Assembly (NCBI RefSeq): GCF_902859735.1
Contig: NZ_CADIJY010000004.1
Coordinates: 62,001-126,000, forward strand
Direction: 5' to 3'
Length of the DNA: 64,000 nucleotides
Source of the DNA: Achromobacter aegrifaciens
GTDB taxonomy: Bacteria > Pseudomonadota > Gammaproteobacteria > Burkholderiales > Burkholderiaceae_B
The notes beneath the pieces are model-generated. The model saw only the letters and a list, made by a program, of their open reading frames with translations, was not told the origin of the DNA and searched no databases. Below are positions 53,781 through 62,363 of this stretch, in pieces; position 1 is the stretch's first letter, and each line of letters starts with the position of its first letter. The translations under genes were made by a program, and so were the position numbers.

Positions 53781-56051
53781 TCACTCGATCCGCCACCAGC
53801 CCGGCAGCAGCCCGCGCACCTTGGCGCGGCGGTAGCGGTCGTCGATCAGGTGCACCGTGCCCACGTCGTGTTCCGTGCGGATGACGCGGCCCGCCGCCTG
53901 CACCACCTTCTGCATGCCGGGGTACAGGTAGGTGTAGTCGTAGCCGTTCTCCACGCCATAGCGCAAGTCCATGGCGCGCTTCATGTTCTCGTTCACGGGA
54001 TTCACCTGCGGCAGCCCCAGCGTGGCGATGAACGCGCCGATCAGCCGCTTGCCGGGCAGGTCCACGCCTTCCGAAAATGCGCCGCCCAGCACCGCGAAAC
54101 CTACGCCCTGCCCCGTTTCGGTAAAGTGCGCCAGGAACGCCGCGCGGCCCGCCTCGTCCATGCCCGGCGTCTGCAGCCAGATCGGCACCGCGGGATGGCG
54201 CTCACGCATCAGGTCCGACACCTGGCGCAGATAGTCGAAACTGCTGAGAAAACCCAGGTAGTTCCCCGGCCGCTCGGCGTATTGCCGCGCAATCAGTTCG
54301 ACGATGGGCGCCAGCGAACGCTCGCGGTCGCGATAGCGCGTGGATACGTTGCCCACCACCCGCACCGCCAGCTGCTCGGCCTGGAATGGCGCGGCCACGT
54401 CCAGCCAGGGCGTGGCCGCGGGCAGGCCCAGCGTGTCGCGGTAGAACTGCTGCGGGCTCAGCGTGCCCGAGAACAGCACCGTGGCATGCGCCGCCGCGTA
54501 ACGCGCCGCGAGGTACGGCGCCGGGATCACGTTGCGCACGCACAGCACGGAGGGCGGCGTCTTGGCGCCGGCCGCGCTGGCGTCCGACAGGGTCACATCG
54601 AACAGCGCGTGCGAGCCGAACTGCTCGGCCAGCCGCATGAATTGCAAGGCCTCGAAGTAGAACGCCAGCACGGGATCGTCCTGCGGCAGCGGGTTCTCGG
54701 CCATGTGCTCCATGATCGCGCCCACCGCCTTCTGCACCGCGGCCAGCACGCCGGCCGCGACCTCGTCATAGGCCTGGTAGCGCTCCGCCTGCTTCTTGTT
54801 GAGCGCGTTCCATGAGCGCTGCAAACCATCCAGGGACTTCTTCAACCCCTTGGGCGCGGCGTAGCGCGCCGCCACGAGCGAGGCCTGGTCGAGCTGGCCC
54901 GTGTACATGCGGCGCGCCCGGTCGACCAGATTGTGGGCCTCGTCCACCAGCACCGCCACCTTCCATTGGTACACCTGCGTCATGGCGTACAACATCGCAG
55001 TGGCGTCGTAGTAGTAGTTGTAGTCGCCCACCACCACGTCGCTCCAGCGGATCAGCTCCTGCGACAGGTAGTACGGGCAGACCTGGTGTTCGCGCGCGGT
55101 GGCCGCCACCGTGGCGGCATCCAGCCGCGCATGCGACAGCGCGGCTTCGCGCGCCTGCGGCAAGCGGTCGTAGAATCCCTGCGCCAGCGGGCAGGACTCG
55201 CCGTGGCAGGCCAGGTCCGGGTGGACGCAGGTCTTGTCGCGCGCCTGCAAGTCCAGCACCCGCAAGCCGGGCGCAGCCGGCTGCGCGTTGACCGTGTCCA
55301 GCGCCTCAAGCGCCAGGCCGCGGCCCGGACTCTTGGCGGCCAGGAAGAAAATCTTGTCCAGGCCCGCGCCCGGGCTGGCCTTGAGCAGCGGGAAGATCGT
55401 CCCCAGCGTCTTGCCTATGCCGGTGGGCGCCTGGGCCATCAGGCAGCCACCGTCGCGCGCCGTGCGGTACGTGGCCACGGCGAGCTCGCGCTGCCCCGCG
55501 CGGAACTCGCCGTACGGAAACTTCAGCGCTTCCAACGCCGCATCGCGCGCCTGGCGGTGCGCAAGCTCGGTCGCTGCCCAGGCCAGGAATCTTCCGCATT
55601 GCTCGCGGAAGAACGCCTGCAGCGCGGCGGCCTCGTGCGTTTCCACCAGCACCGTCTCTTCCTCGGTGACCACGTTGTAGTACACCAGCGCCACGCGCAG
55701 GCTTGCGAGTCCGCGCGCCTGGCACAGCAGATGCCCGTACACCTTGGCCTGCGCCCAATGCACTGCGCGGTGGTTATCGCGCACACTTTCAAGCTGGCCG
55801 CGGTAGGTCTTGATCTCTTCGAGCTGATTGGCAACGGGGTCGTAGCCATCGGCGCGGCCGCGCACCAGCAGGTTTTCATGCAGGCCGGACAGCGCCAACT
55901 CGGTCTCGTAATCCGGCCCCCGGCGCCCCGTCACGGCGGCATGGCCCGCCATGCCCTCCAGACCCGTAGGCGCAGGCGTGAAGCGCAGGTCCAGATCCCC
56001 CGCCCGCGCCGTGAATTCGCACAGGGCGCGCACCGCCACGGCGTAGCTCAT
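53781..56051 (-). CDS. Fe-S DinG/Rad3-like DNA helicase
   Basis: 756 residues from the ATG at 56051, which overlaps the nuclease stop (ATGA). Superfamily 2 motifs: Walker A in MAQAPTGIGKTLGTIFPLLK (about 213-232), DEAH box in VLVDEAHNLVDRARR (about 370), and the C-terminal QAAGRVIRTEHDVG motif VI (about 715). Four cysteines between motifs Ia and II (TCVHPDL, LACHGESCPLA and HQVCPYYL) should hold a 4Fe-4S cluster as in XPD/DinG. The N-terminal about 180 residues are an extra domain with PD-(D/E)XK-nuclease-like look (TELALSGLHENLLVRGRADG, EEIKTYRG). It probably repairs branched or cross-linked DNA with its nuclease partner. Confidence 0.9.
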   Translation of the reverse strand: MSYAVAVRALCEFTARAGDLDLRFTPAPTGLEGMAGHAAVTGRRGPDYETELALSGLHENLLVRGRADGYDPVANQLEEIKTYRGQLESVRDNHRAVHWAQAKVYGHLLCQARGLASLRVALVYYNVVTEEETVLVETHEAAALQAFFREQCGRFLAWAATELAHRQARDAALEALKFPYGEFRAGQRELAVATYRTARDGGCLMAQAPTGIGKTLGTIFPLLKASPGAGLDKIFFLAAKSPGRGLALEALDTVNAQPAAPGLRVLDLQARDKTCVHPDLACHGESCPLAQGFYDRLPQAREAALSHARLDAATVAATAREHQVCPYYLSQELIRWSDVVVGDYNYYYDATAMLYAMTQVYQWKVAVLVDEAHNLVDRARRMYTGQLDQASLVAARYAAPKGLKKSLDGLQRSWNALNKKQAERYQAYDEVAAGVLAAVQKAVGAIMEHMAENPLPQDDPVLAFYFEALQFMRLAEQFGSHALFDVTLSDASAAGAKTPPSVLCVRNVIPAPYLAARYAAAHATVLFSGTLSPQQFYRDTLGLPAATPWLDVAAPFQAEQLAVRVVGNVSTRYRDRERSLAPIVELIARQYAERPGNYLGFLSSFDYLRQVSDLMRERHPAVPIWLQTPGMDEAGRAAFLAHFTETGQGVGFAVLGGAFSEGVDLPGKRLIGAFIATLGLPQVNPVNENMKRAMDLRYGVENGYDYTYLYPGMQKVVQAAGRVIRTEHDVGTVHLIDDRYRRAKVRGLLPGWWRIE

Positions 56052-57691
56052 GCCGCGTCCTCGCGCCAGCTGACGTGGCACACCCGCACCGGCATGCCGT
56101 GCGACACGCAGTACCGCAACCAGCGGATCTGGTTGTCCTGCAGCTTGTCGCCCGGCCCCTTGACTTCGATCAGCTCATAGCGGCGCTCGGCCGGCCAGAA
56201 GCGGATCAGGTCCGGCAAGCCGGAGCGGTTGGTCTTGACGTCGCGCAGCAGGCGTTCGAAGTACAGCTTCAAGTGGGCGGCAGGCAGGCAGTCCAGCGCC
56301 TGCGTCAGCAGGTCCTCGGACAGGGAGCCCCAGAAAACAAAGGGCGATTGCAGTCCGGATTTTTCGGCGTAGCGTTGCAGGATCAGGTCGGGGTAGCCCG
56401 GCGTGTCCAGCTGCGCCAGGCATTGCGCAAACAGCGCCGCGCGGCGCTCATGGAAATCCGGCGCGTCCAGGTCCGCCGGACCGCGCTGGAACGGATGGAA
56501 GAAAGCGCCCGGCAAGGGCGCGAACACCGCGGGCCAGCACAGCAGTCCGAACAGCGAATTGATCAGCGCGTTTTCCACGTAGTGCACGGGTGCGTCGTCC
56601 TGATGCAGGTGATCGCGGGTGACGAATTCGACCGAAGTTCGCTCTGCCGGGCGCGCCAGCGTCAGATCAGTGCGCAGCAAGGCGGGAGCCGACTCGCGCG
56701 CCGGAGCGCCCTGCCCCGCGCCGCGATACAGCCGCGGCAGCATGCGCGCCAGGCGCTGGCTTTCCTCTTCGCTTTCAGGTTGGGCCTGCGCCTGCAGAGC
56801 CAGGGCCAACGCGTCGCCGTGCCGCGCCATGCGTTCATACACGCGGATGCGGCGATGGCGCGCGCCAGGATATGCGCAGGCCTCGTACACGCGCTGCGCG
56901 GTGTCCCAGTCCTGCGACCGCTCGCAGGACTGCCCGATGCGCAACAGCACTTTGGCGCGACGCTTTTCGAGCCAGGGGTTGGCGCTGGCGCAGGCCTGCA
57001 CGGCCTGCATCAGCGCATCGGCATCCGCCCCCTCATCCAGCGCGACGCGGCAAGCGTGCAGCGCCAGATAGCAGTCCACGTCTTCGCGCGTCTGGAAGGC
57101 GCGCGACGAGGCATCGAACAGCACGGTCTCGTACTGGAATACGCCCAGGTCGGCCAGCACGAACTCCGACCAGTCCTGGTGCAGATTGCCGAAGAACATC
57201 AGGCGGAATCGCTCACAGACATCCGATACGGTCACGCGCCAGACTGGCTCGTCCGCTGCGGGATTCCAGTCCGCATAGGGCCGCGCATCCGCGCACGCGA
57301 CGCGCACGGCCTCCAGCAGATCGCCCTTGCGCGGGGCGGACTTGGCCGGCACCTGCGCAAACATGCGATTCAGCTCCGGCTTGGTATGCAGGCCGAAGAG
57401 TTCATCCAGCGTCATCGGCGCCTGCGCGTCCAGCCAGCCCAATTGCAGCAGCGGCCCGGCGGCGGCCTCGGCCGCGCCGATCTCCTCGTAGGTCAGCCGA
57501 CTGGCGCGGAACCATGGCCCGCGCCGCATCAGCATGCGCACCATCAGGGCCTGGGATGCCTGCGGCAAGGCCGGAAATTCCGCCATGAAGCGGCGCTCGG
57601 CGTCGTCCAGCAGGTCGGCGTAGCGGTCGCCCACCCACGTCAGCGCGCGCTGGAAGTTGTGCAGATAGTAGTAACGGTAGGCGGGGAACAT
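56048..57691 (-). CDS. VRR-NUC domain nuclease (FAN1-like)
   Basis: 547 residues. The C-terminal VRR-NUC domain (about 425-540) holds the catalytic residues as GLPDLIRFWPAERRYELIEVKGPGD, split here as PDLIRF, ELIEVKGPGDKLQDNQ and the downstream basic RWLRYC. N-terminal regions (about 1-110 and 190-330) resemble the SAP-like and TPR-like parts of FAN1, a structure-specific nuclease of interstrand crosslink repair. It overlaps the helicase start by 4 bases, so the two are made together. It starts at 57691. Confidence 0.9.
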   Translation of the reverse strand: MFPAYRYYYLHNFQRALTWVGDRYADLLDDAERRFMAEFPALPQASQALMVRMLMRRGPWFRASRLTYEEIGAAEAAAGPLLQLGWLDAQAPMTLDELFGLHTKPELNRMFAQVPAKSAPRKGDLLEAVRVACADARPYADWNPAADEPVWRVTVSDVCERFRLMFFGNLHQDWSEFVLADLGVFQYETVLFDASSRAFQTREDVDCYLALHACRVALDEGADADALMQAVQACASANPWLEKRRAKVLLRIGQSCERSQDWDTAQRVYEACAYPGARHRRIRVYERMARHGDALALALQAQAQPESEEESQRLARMLPRLYRGAGQGAPARESAPALLRTDLTLARPAERTSVEFVTRDHLHQDDAPVHYVENALINSLFGLLCWPAVFAPLPGAFFHPFQRGPADLDAPDFHERRAALFAQCLAQLDTPGYPDLILQRYAEKSGLQSPFVFWGSLSEDLLTQALDCLPAAHLKLYFERLLRDVKTNRSGLPDLIRFWPAERRYELIEVKGPGDKLQDNQIRWLRYCVSHGMPVRVCHVSWREDAA

Positions 57692-57760
57692 CGGCCGGGC
57701 CGGAAGACTGGATATTTATCCAGCAATCATAGCAGGCGCGACCGGCCGGCGTCCCTCTCT

Positions 57761-58273
57761 TCAGGCTTGCCCGTGGCGCACCAGATTGAACCCTTCGTCT
57801 TCGTCCGGCTCGACGAAGTACGCCGTGATCATGTCGAACTGTTCGTCCGTGGTGGTGTAAGGGTGCGTGCCCGAGGCATTGCGCGCGCGCAGCCTGGCCT
57901 TGCAGACCTCATCGGGCAGATCCAGAAAATGCAGCTGATGGGCGCAGCCGGCCTCTTGCGCCACTTGGCGCAGCCATTCACGGCTGCGCCGCGTGTTGGC
58001 CGGGAAGTCCAGCACCACCGACAAGCCAGCCCCGACCAGCGCCGCCACGTGGCTGCCCATGGCATTGCGCAGGCGGCTGGCGCAGCTGGCGTAGTCGGTC
58101 AGGTCCACGATTTCTCCGGGATACAGCGCCGCCAGCCAGCTGTCCTCGCTGAGCAGGATGGTGCCGGGCCGCGCGGCCAAGGCTTGCGCCAGCGTGGATT
58201 TGCCGGCGCCGATCTTGCCGCACAGAAAGTGCAGCATGGGCGTGGCGGCGGCGGAAGGTTCTGTGGACATCAT
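57761..58273 (-). CDS. Small P-loop ATPase/kinase-like protein
   Basis: 170 residues from the ATGATG at 58273/58270, preceded by AGGAGA. Walker A is FLCGKIGAGKSTLAQALAAR (about residues 17-36), LLSEDSWLAALYPG follows as the kinase-like second motif, and VVLDFPANTRRSREWLRQ (about 85) acts as Walker B region with arginines beyond. This is the zeta-toxin/chloramphenicol-phosphotransferase-like AAA or COG0645/COG4639 kinase group, which phosphorylates small molecules. Substrate unknown. It is the only gene downstream of the leader-peptide attenuator at 58314-58426, so I infer that its expression is tied to amino-acid supply. It ends 69 bp before the nuclease operon. Confidence 0.85.
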   Translation of the reverse strand: MMSTEPSAAATPMLHFLCGKIGAGKSTLAQALAARPGTILLSEDSWLAALYPGEIVDLTDYASCASRLRNAMGSHVAALVGAGLSVVLDFPANTRRSREWLRQVAQEAGCAHQLHFLDLPDEVCKARLRARNASGTHPYTTTDEQFDMITAYFVEPDEDEGFNLVRHGQA

Positions 58274-58313
58274 GAAGTGCTCTCCTGGAAAAAACTGCGG
58301 CAGGAGGCGGGCC

Positions 58314-58390
58314 AACAAAAAACCCGCCTCTGGCGGGTTTATGTAGCGATGTACCGACGCGCGCTAACCCACCATGACCTTGATGGTGGT
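58314..58390 (-). promoter_or_regulatory. Leader-peptide transcription attenuator (mutually exclusive hairpins)
   Basis: In the RNA of the minus strand four segments can be paired. Segment 1 CCACCAU (58389-58383) pairs with segment 2 AUGGUGG (58375-58369). Segment 2 as GGUGGGUU (58373-58366) can instead pair with segment 3 AACCCGCC (58339-58332), 8 pairs with one U-G. Segment 3 as AAACCCGCC (58340-58332) pairs with segment 4 GGCGGGUUU (58328-58320), a 9-bp terminator stem followed by a U run. Segment 1 lies inside the Thr-Thr-Ile codons of a short leader gene whose stop codon ends segment 2. This is the standard attenuation layout of amino-acid operons. Confidence 0.75.
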
Positions 58391-58426
58391 AATAATCAAA
58401 GCGAACGGGGTCAGGGATCGGCGCAT
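58364..58426 (-). CDS. Leader peptide of the attenuator (20 residues)
   Basis: A 21-codon gene encoding MRRSLTPFALIITTIKVMVG, stop TAG. The codons ATT ATT ACC ACC ATC fall in and just before hairpin segment 1, so stalling at Ile or Thr codons would free segment 2 to pair with segment 3 and prevent termination. No Shine-Dalgarno is obvious; with the proposed promoter the ATG would be at or within one or two bases of the RNA start, allowing leaderless translation. Confidence 0.65.
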   Translation of the reverse strand: MRRSLTPFALIITTIKVMVG

Positions 58427-58432
58427 GTGGTG

Positions 58433-58462
58433 AAGCTTGCGCCCGGCATCGGCTCTTGTCAA
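58433..58462 (-). promoter_or_regulatory. Candidate promoter of the attenuator / P-loop gene unit
   Basis: On the minus strand a perfect -35 box TTGACA (58462-58457) is followed after 18 bases by AAGCTT (58438-58433), a weak -10 box. It lies between the dehydrogenase operon terminator and the leader peptide. Confidence 0.45.
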
Positions 58463-58471
58463 ATTCCGCGG

Positions 58472-58509
58472 AAAAAACAGCGCCGGCAAGCCCTGCAGCT
58501 TGCCGGCGC
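58472..58509 (-). terminator. Strong intrinsic terminator of the GMC dehydrogenase operon
   Basis: A perfect 12-bp stem GCGCCGGCAAGC (58509-58498 on the minus strand) / GCTTGCCGGCGC (58491-58480), loop TGCAGG, followed by TGTTTTTTC. It starts 36 bases after the cytochrome c stop. Confidence 0.9.
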
Positions 58510-58544
58510 CGTGTTGCATCACGCTGCGCGATGCCGCGGGGACC

Positions 58545-59858
58545 TCAACGCGCGGGCTGCGGCGCCGCCCCCACGTCCTTGCGCACCTTGGCCACGTCGG
58601 CGGCGGTGACGGCCGCCCCCTGGTTGCCCCAGCTGGACCGCACGAACGTCACCACATCGGCGACTTCCTTGTCGGTCATGCGCCAGTCGAAGCCCGGCAT
58701 CGCGTAGGCAGTGGGCGCCGCCGCGGTGGCCGGCATCTGCGCGCCCTTGAGCACGATGTGGATCAGGGACGCGGGGTCCGCCGAATTCACCGTCGAGCTC
58801 AACGCCAGCTGCGGGAAGGTTTCCGCATAGCCCTTGCCGGTACTGCGGTGGCAGGCCGCGCAATTGTTGAGGAAGGCCATGGCGCCGTCGCCCTTGTCCT
58901 TGCCCGTGCGCAGCGCCTGCGCCACGGACTCGTTGTAGGCCAGCGGCTTGGTGGCGTCCTTGTTCACCGGCGGCAGGCTCTTCAGATAGGCCGCGATGGC
59001 GTTCAGGTCGGCATCGGACAGGTGCTGCGTGCTGTCGCCCACCACCTGCGCCATGCCGCCAAAAGCCGCGGAATGGCCGTTGCGACCGGATTTCAGGAAG
59101 GCCACGATGTCCGCCTGGCTCCAACTGCCCAGGCCGTCGGTCGTGTCGCCGCGCAGGTTCTTGGCCAGCCAGCCTTCGACCACGCCGCCGGACAGGAAGG
59201 CCGAGCCGTCCGCCTCGGTCAAGGCCTTTTCCTGCAAGGCGACGCCGCGCGGCGTGTGGCAGGTGCTGCAATGGCCCAGGCCTTCAACCAGATACTGGCC
59301 GCGCAGGAGCGCGGCGCGGTCGGCGCCCTGGGTATCGGCGGTCACGGGAGCCGTGGCCACGTCGGGCGCAAACATCCAGCGCCACACGCCCAGCGGCCAG
59401 CGCATCGACAAGGGCCAGATGATGTCCGTGTCCTTGTTCTCCTGCCTGACCGGCTCCACGCCATGCATGAAGTAGGCGTACAAGGCCTTCACGTCCTCGG
59501 GCGTGACCTTGGCGTAGGCGGTGTACGGCATCGCCGGATACAGCGAGTGCCCGTCCTTGGCCACGCCATGGCGCACGGCCCGGTCGAAGTCCTCGTAGGA
59601 ATAGCCGCCGATGCCGGTGTCCTTGTCGGGCGTGATGTTGGTGGAATAGATCATGCCCAGCGGCGAATCGATGCCCAGGCCGCCTGCAAACGGCTTGCCG
59701 TCCTTGGCCGTGTGGCAGGCGATGCAGTCGCCGGCGCGCGACAGGTACTCGCCCTGCTTGATCATCTGGGCGTCGGCGGCGGCCGGCGTGCCGTCCGCGG
59801 CGAACGCGGCGCTGGCCACCAGGGCGGAGATGGCCGCAACAATGGTCTGCTTAATCAT
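58545..59858 (-). CDS. Triheme cytochrome c subunit of membrane-bound dehydrogenase
   Basis: 437 residues. Signal peptide MIKQTIVAAISALVASAAFA is cleaved near residue 20. Three haem c sites are spaced along the chain: CIACH (about residue 45), CSTCH (about 195) and CAACH (about 330). This is the cytochrome c subunit of gluconate 2-dehydrogenase, sorbitol, fructose and FAD-glucose dehydrogenase complexes, passing electrons from the flavoprotein to ubiquinone or the respiratory chain in the periplasm. It is the last gene of the operon, 12 bp behind the GMC gene, with a strong terminator after it. Confidence 0.93.
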   Translation of the reverse strand: MIKQTIVAAISALVASAAFAADGTPAAADAQMIKQGEYLSRAGDCIACHTAKDGKPFAGGLGIDSPLGMIYSTNITPDKDTGIGGYSYEDFDRAVRHGVAKDGHSLYPAMPYTAYAKVTPEDVKALYAYFMHGVEPVRQENKDTDIIWPLSMRWPLGVWRWMFAPDVATAPVTADTQGADRAALLRGQYLVEGLGHCSTCHTPRGVALQEKALTEADGSAFLSGGVVEGWLAKNLRGDTTDGLGSWSQADIVAFLKSGRNGHSAAFGGMAQVVGDSTQHLSDADLNAIAAYLKSLPPVNKDATKPLAYNESVAQALRTGKDKGDGAMAFLNNCAACHRSTGKGYAETFPQLALSSTVNSADPASLIHIVLKGAQMPATAAAPTAYAMPGFDWRMTDKEVADVVTFVRSSWGNQGAAVTAADVAKVRKDVGAAPQPAR

Positions 59859-59870
59859 TGTGCCGTCTCC

Positions 59871-61646
59871 TTAAGCCTGGACCAGCGGGCCGGGGTTCTT
59901 CAGATACAGGTCGCGGATCGCCTGCGCCGACCAATAGGCCAGCGCCCCGACCAGGCCGGTGGGGTTGTAGCCCATGTTCTGCGGGAACACGCAGGCGCCC
60001 ATCACGAACAGGTTGGGCACGTCCCAGCTCTGCAGGTACTTGTTGACCACGCTTTCCTTGGGGTTGGTGCCCATGATGGCGCCGCCCGTGTTGTGCGTGC
60101 TCTGGTAGACCCGCGTGTCGTAGCGCGCGCCCTTCTTGCGCACTCCCACGGCGTACTTTTCGGGCTTCATGGCCTTGGCCACTTCTTCCATGCGCTTGCC
60201 CATGTAGCCCAGCATGTCGAACTCGTTGTCGTGCCAATCGAAGGTCATGCGCAGCAGCGGCTGGCCAAAGCTGTCCTTGTAGGTCGGGTCCAGCGACAGA
60301 TAGGCGTCGCGGTACGACATCACCGAACCGGAAATGCCTATGGACATGTGGCGCTGGTAGGCGTCCTGTACGCCGGCCTTCCAGCCCGTGCCCCAGCTGG
60401 GCGTGCCCGGCATGGTGGGCGTCTGCTTGATGGGACGGCCGCCGTAGCGCACGTGGCGGATGCTGGCGCCGCCCAGGAAGCCCAGCGGGCCGTGGTCGAA
60501 CTGGTCGCCGTTCAGGTCGTCCATGCCCACGCCGCCCGCGCCCGTGCCCACGAAGGGATTGAGCTGGGTACCCTTGGGCAGCAGCACGCTGACCGCGCCG
60601 TTCATCTGGTACGCATAGTTCTTGCCGACCACGCCTTCATTGGTCTTGGGATCGTAGGGCTTGCCGATGCCGGACAGCAGCAGCAGGCGCACGTTGTGCA
60701 TCTGGTAGGCCGACAGGATCACCAGGTCCGCCGGCTGCTCCACTTCGCGGCCTTGCGCATCGATGTAGGTCACGCCCACGGCCTTCTTGCCGCTCGAGTC
60801 CAGGTTGACCTTGATCACGTGCGAGTGCGTGCGCAGCTCGAAGTTGGGCTTCTTCAGCAGCACCGGCAGGATGGTGGTCTGCGGCGAGGCCTTCGAGTAC
60901 ATGTAGCAGCCGTAGTTCTCGCAGAAACCGCAGAAATTACAGGGGCCGAGACGCACGCCATAAGGGTTGGTGTACGGACCCGAAGCATTGGCCGCAGGCG
61001 CCGGATACGGATGGAAACCGACCTCGCGCGCCGCCTTGTCGAACAACTGGGCGCCGTAGGTGGTGGTCAGGGGCGGCAGCGGAAATTCCTTGCTGCGCTT
61101 GCCTTCCAGCGGATTGCCGCCTTCGACGATCTGGCCGTTCAGGTTGCCGGCCTTGCCGGAGGTGCCGCATACGTACTCGAACTTCGTGAAGTACGGCTCC
61201 AGCTCGTCGTAGGTCACGCCGAAATCCTGGATGGTCATGCCTTCAGGGATGAAGTTCTTGCCGTAGCGCGTTTCATACCGGGTGCGCAGCTCCAGTTCTT
61301 CGGGCAGCACACGGTAGTGCATGCCATTCCAGTGGAAGCCCGCGCCGCCCACGCCCGTACCCAGCAGGAACGAGCCGTTCTGGCGGTACGGCACGGCCAC
61401 GTCGTCCACGCCATGGCGGATGGTCACGGTTTCCTTGGACAGGTCCTGGAACAGCTTGCCGCGCACGGAGTACGCCAGCTCATCCGCAACCTTGGGATAC
61501 TCGGCGTCCTTGGGCGTGTCCTGCATCGCGCCGCGCTCCAGCGCCAGTACATGCAAGCCGGCCTCGGTCAGCTCCTGGCCGAGGATCGCCCCGGTCCAGC
61601 CGAACCCGACCAGCACCGCATCGACTTTGTCTTTCTTGATCGCCAT
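59871..61646 (-). CDS. GMC family flavoprotein dehydrogenase (gluconate 2-dehydrogenase alpha type)
   Basis: 591 residues. FAD binding at KVDAVLVGFGWTGAILGQEL (N-terminus) and family end QSTHNTGGAIMGTNPKES with the catalytic His-Asn region (about 514-531). A cysteine cluster CNFCGFCENYGCYMYSK (about residues 229-245) may bind an Fe-S centre, as in related FAD-glucose dehydrogenases. No signal peptide of its own; export probably by the Tat-tagged gamma subunit, encoded just upstream. The sugar-acid or polyol substrate cannot be read from sequence. Spacing is 3 bp from the gamma gene. Confidence 0.9.
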   Translation of the reverse strand: MAIKKDKVDAVLVGFGWTGAILGQELTEAGLHVLALERGAMQDTPKDAEYPKVADELAYSVRGKLFQDLSKETVTIRHGVDDVAVPYRQNGSFLLGTGVGGAGFHWNGMHYRVLPEELELRTRYETRYGKNFIPEGMTIQDFGVTYDELEPYFTKFEYVCGTSGKAGNLNGQIVEGGNPLEGKRSKEFPLPPLTTTYGAQLFDKAAREVGFHPYPAPAANASGPYTNPYGVRLGPCNFCGFCENYGCYMYSKASPQTTILPVLLKKPNFELRTHSHVIKVNLDSSGKKAVGVTYIDAQGREVEQPADLVILSAYQMHNVRLLLLSGIGKPYDPKTNEGVVGKNYAYQMNGAVSVLLPKGTQLNPFVGTGAGGVGMDDLNGDQFDHGPLGFLGGASIRHVRYGGRPIKQTPTMPGTPSWGTGWKAGVQDAYQRHMSIGISGSVMSYRDAYLSLDPTYKDSFGQPLLRMTFDWHDNEFDMLGYMGKRMEEVAKAMKPEKYAVGVRKKGARYDTRVYQSTHNTGGAIMGTNPKESVVNKYLQSWDVPNLFVMGACVFPQNMGYNPTGLVGALAYWSAQAIRDLYLKNPGPLVQA

Positions 61647-61649
61647 GGC

Positions 61650-62363
61650 TTAACCCTTCTCCCCAGAGATCGACACGGGGCCGTAGGGATACTTCGCGTT
61701 GGGCTGGTCGGCCCAGTCCATGAAGTCCGCGCGCGCGCCCGGGAAACCCACCATCTTCCAACCCACCATGTTCTTGTTGCCGCCATACATCGGATCGGCG
61801 AAGAAGCCTTCCTTGGTGTTGGAAAGCAGGAAGCTGAAGAACGTCGTGGCAGGCACGGTTTCGAACTTGATCTTGCCGCCCTGCAGGTCCTTCAGGATCT
61901 GCTCCTGCAGCGGCTTGTCCAGTTCGGCGTAGGCCTTGCCGTGCGTCTTCACGCACCAGGCGTCACAGGCCTCGATGCCGTGGCGGTAGACCTCGCGGGG
62001 ATTCTGGTTCAGCTGGTAGCCCAGTTCCGGCACCTGGTCGGTGTGGAACGGACCTTGCATGTACCAGAGCTTGCCGTGGCCGAACGGGGTTTCCATCTGG
62101 CGGTCGATGAACTCCGGCACGCCGGCCTCGATGGCGCCGGGACCGTACTGGTCTGCGGGAATCAGATGATCCACCGCGGCCACGATGAAGGCCCATTCGG
62201 CCTTGGTGAAATAGGTGGGTTCGTAGGGCTTGGCCGCGCGCGCTGCGGCGCCATCCGGCTCGTTGGTACAGCCGGTGGTCATTGCGCCCACCGCCAGCGT
62301 CGACGCCGGCACAATGGCCAACGCCTGCAGGAACCGCCTGCGCGGCTTTGCGTCTTCTGTCAT
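61650..62363 (-). CDS. Gluconate 2-dehydrogenase subunit 3 (gamma) family protein
   Basis: 237 residues. The ATG at 62363 is preferred over 62369 because GGAG stands six bases before it and would touch the earlier one. A Tat signal peptide is evident: PRRRFLQALAIVPASTLAVG (about residues 7-26) with twin arginines. The mature part (about 30-235) matches the small helper subunit of gluconate 2-dehydrogenase-type complexes, which carries the flavoprotein across the membrane by the Tat route. It is the first gene of the operon. Confidence 0.88.
   Translation of the reverse strand: MTEDAKPRRRFLQALAIVPASTLAVGAMTTGCTNEPDGAAARAAKPYEPTYFTKAEWAFIVAAVDHLIPADQYGPGAIEAGVPEFIDRQMETPFGHGKLWYMQGPFHTDQVPELGYQLNQNPREVYRHGIEACDAWCVKTHGKAYAELDKPLQEQILKDLQGGKIKFETVPATTFFSFLLSNTKEGFFADPMYGGNKNMVGWKMVGFPGARADFMDWADQPNAKYPYGPVSISGEKG

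Noticed and set aside
58320-58340. The hairpin at 58320-58340 as the terminator of the GMC dehydrogenase operon
   Set aside because: A stronger terminator (58472-58509) lies just after the cytochrome c gene, followed by a promoter-like TTGACA, so the second hairpin belongs to a separate unit as attenuator.
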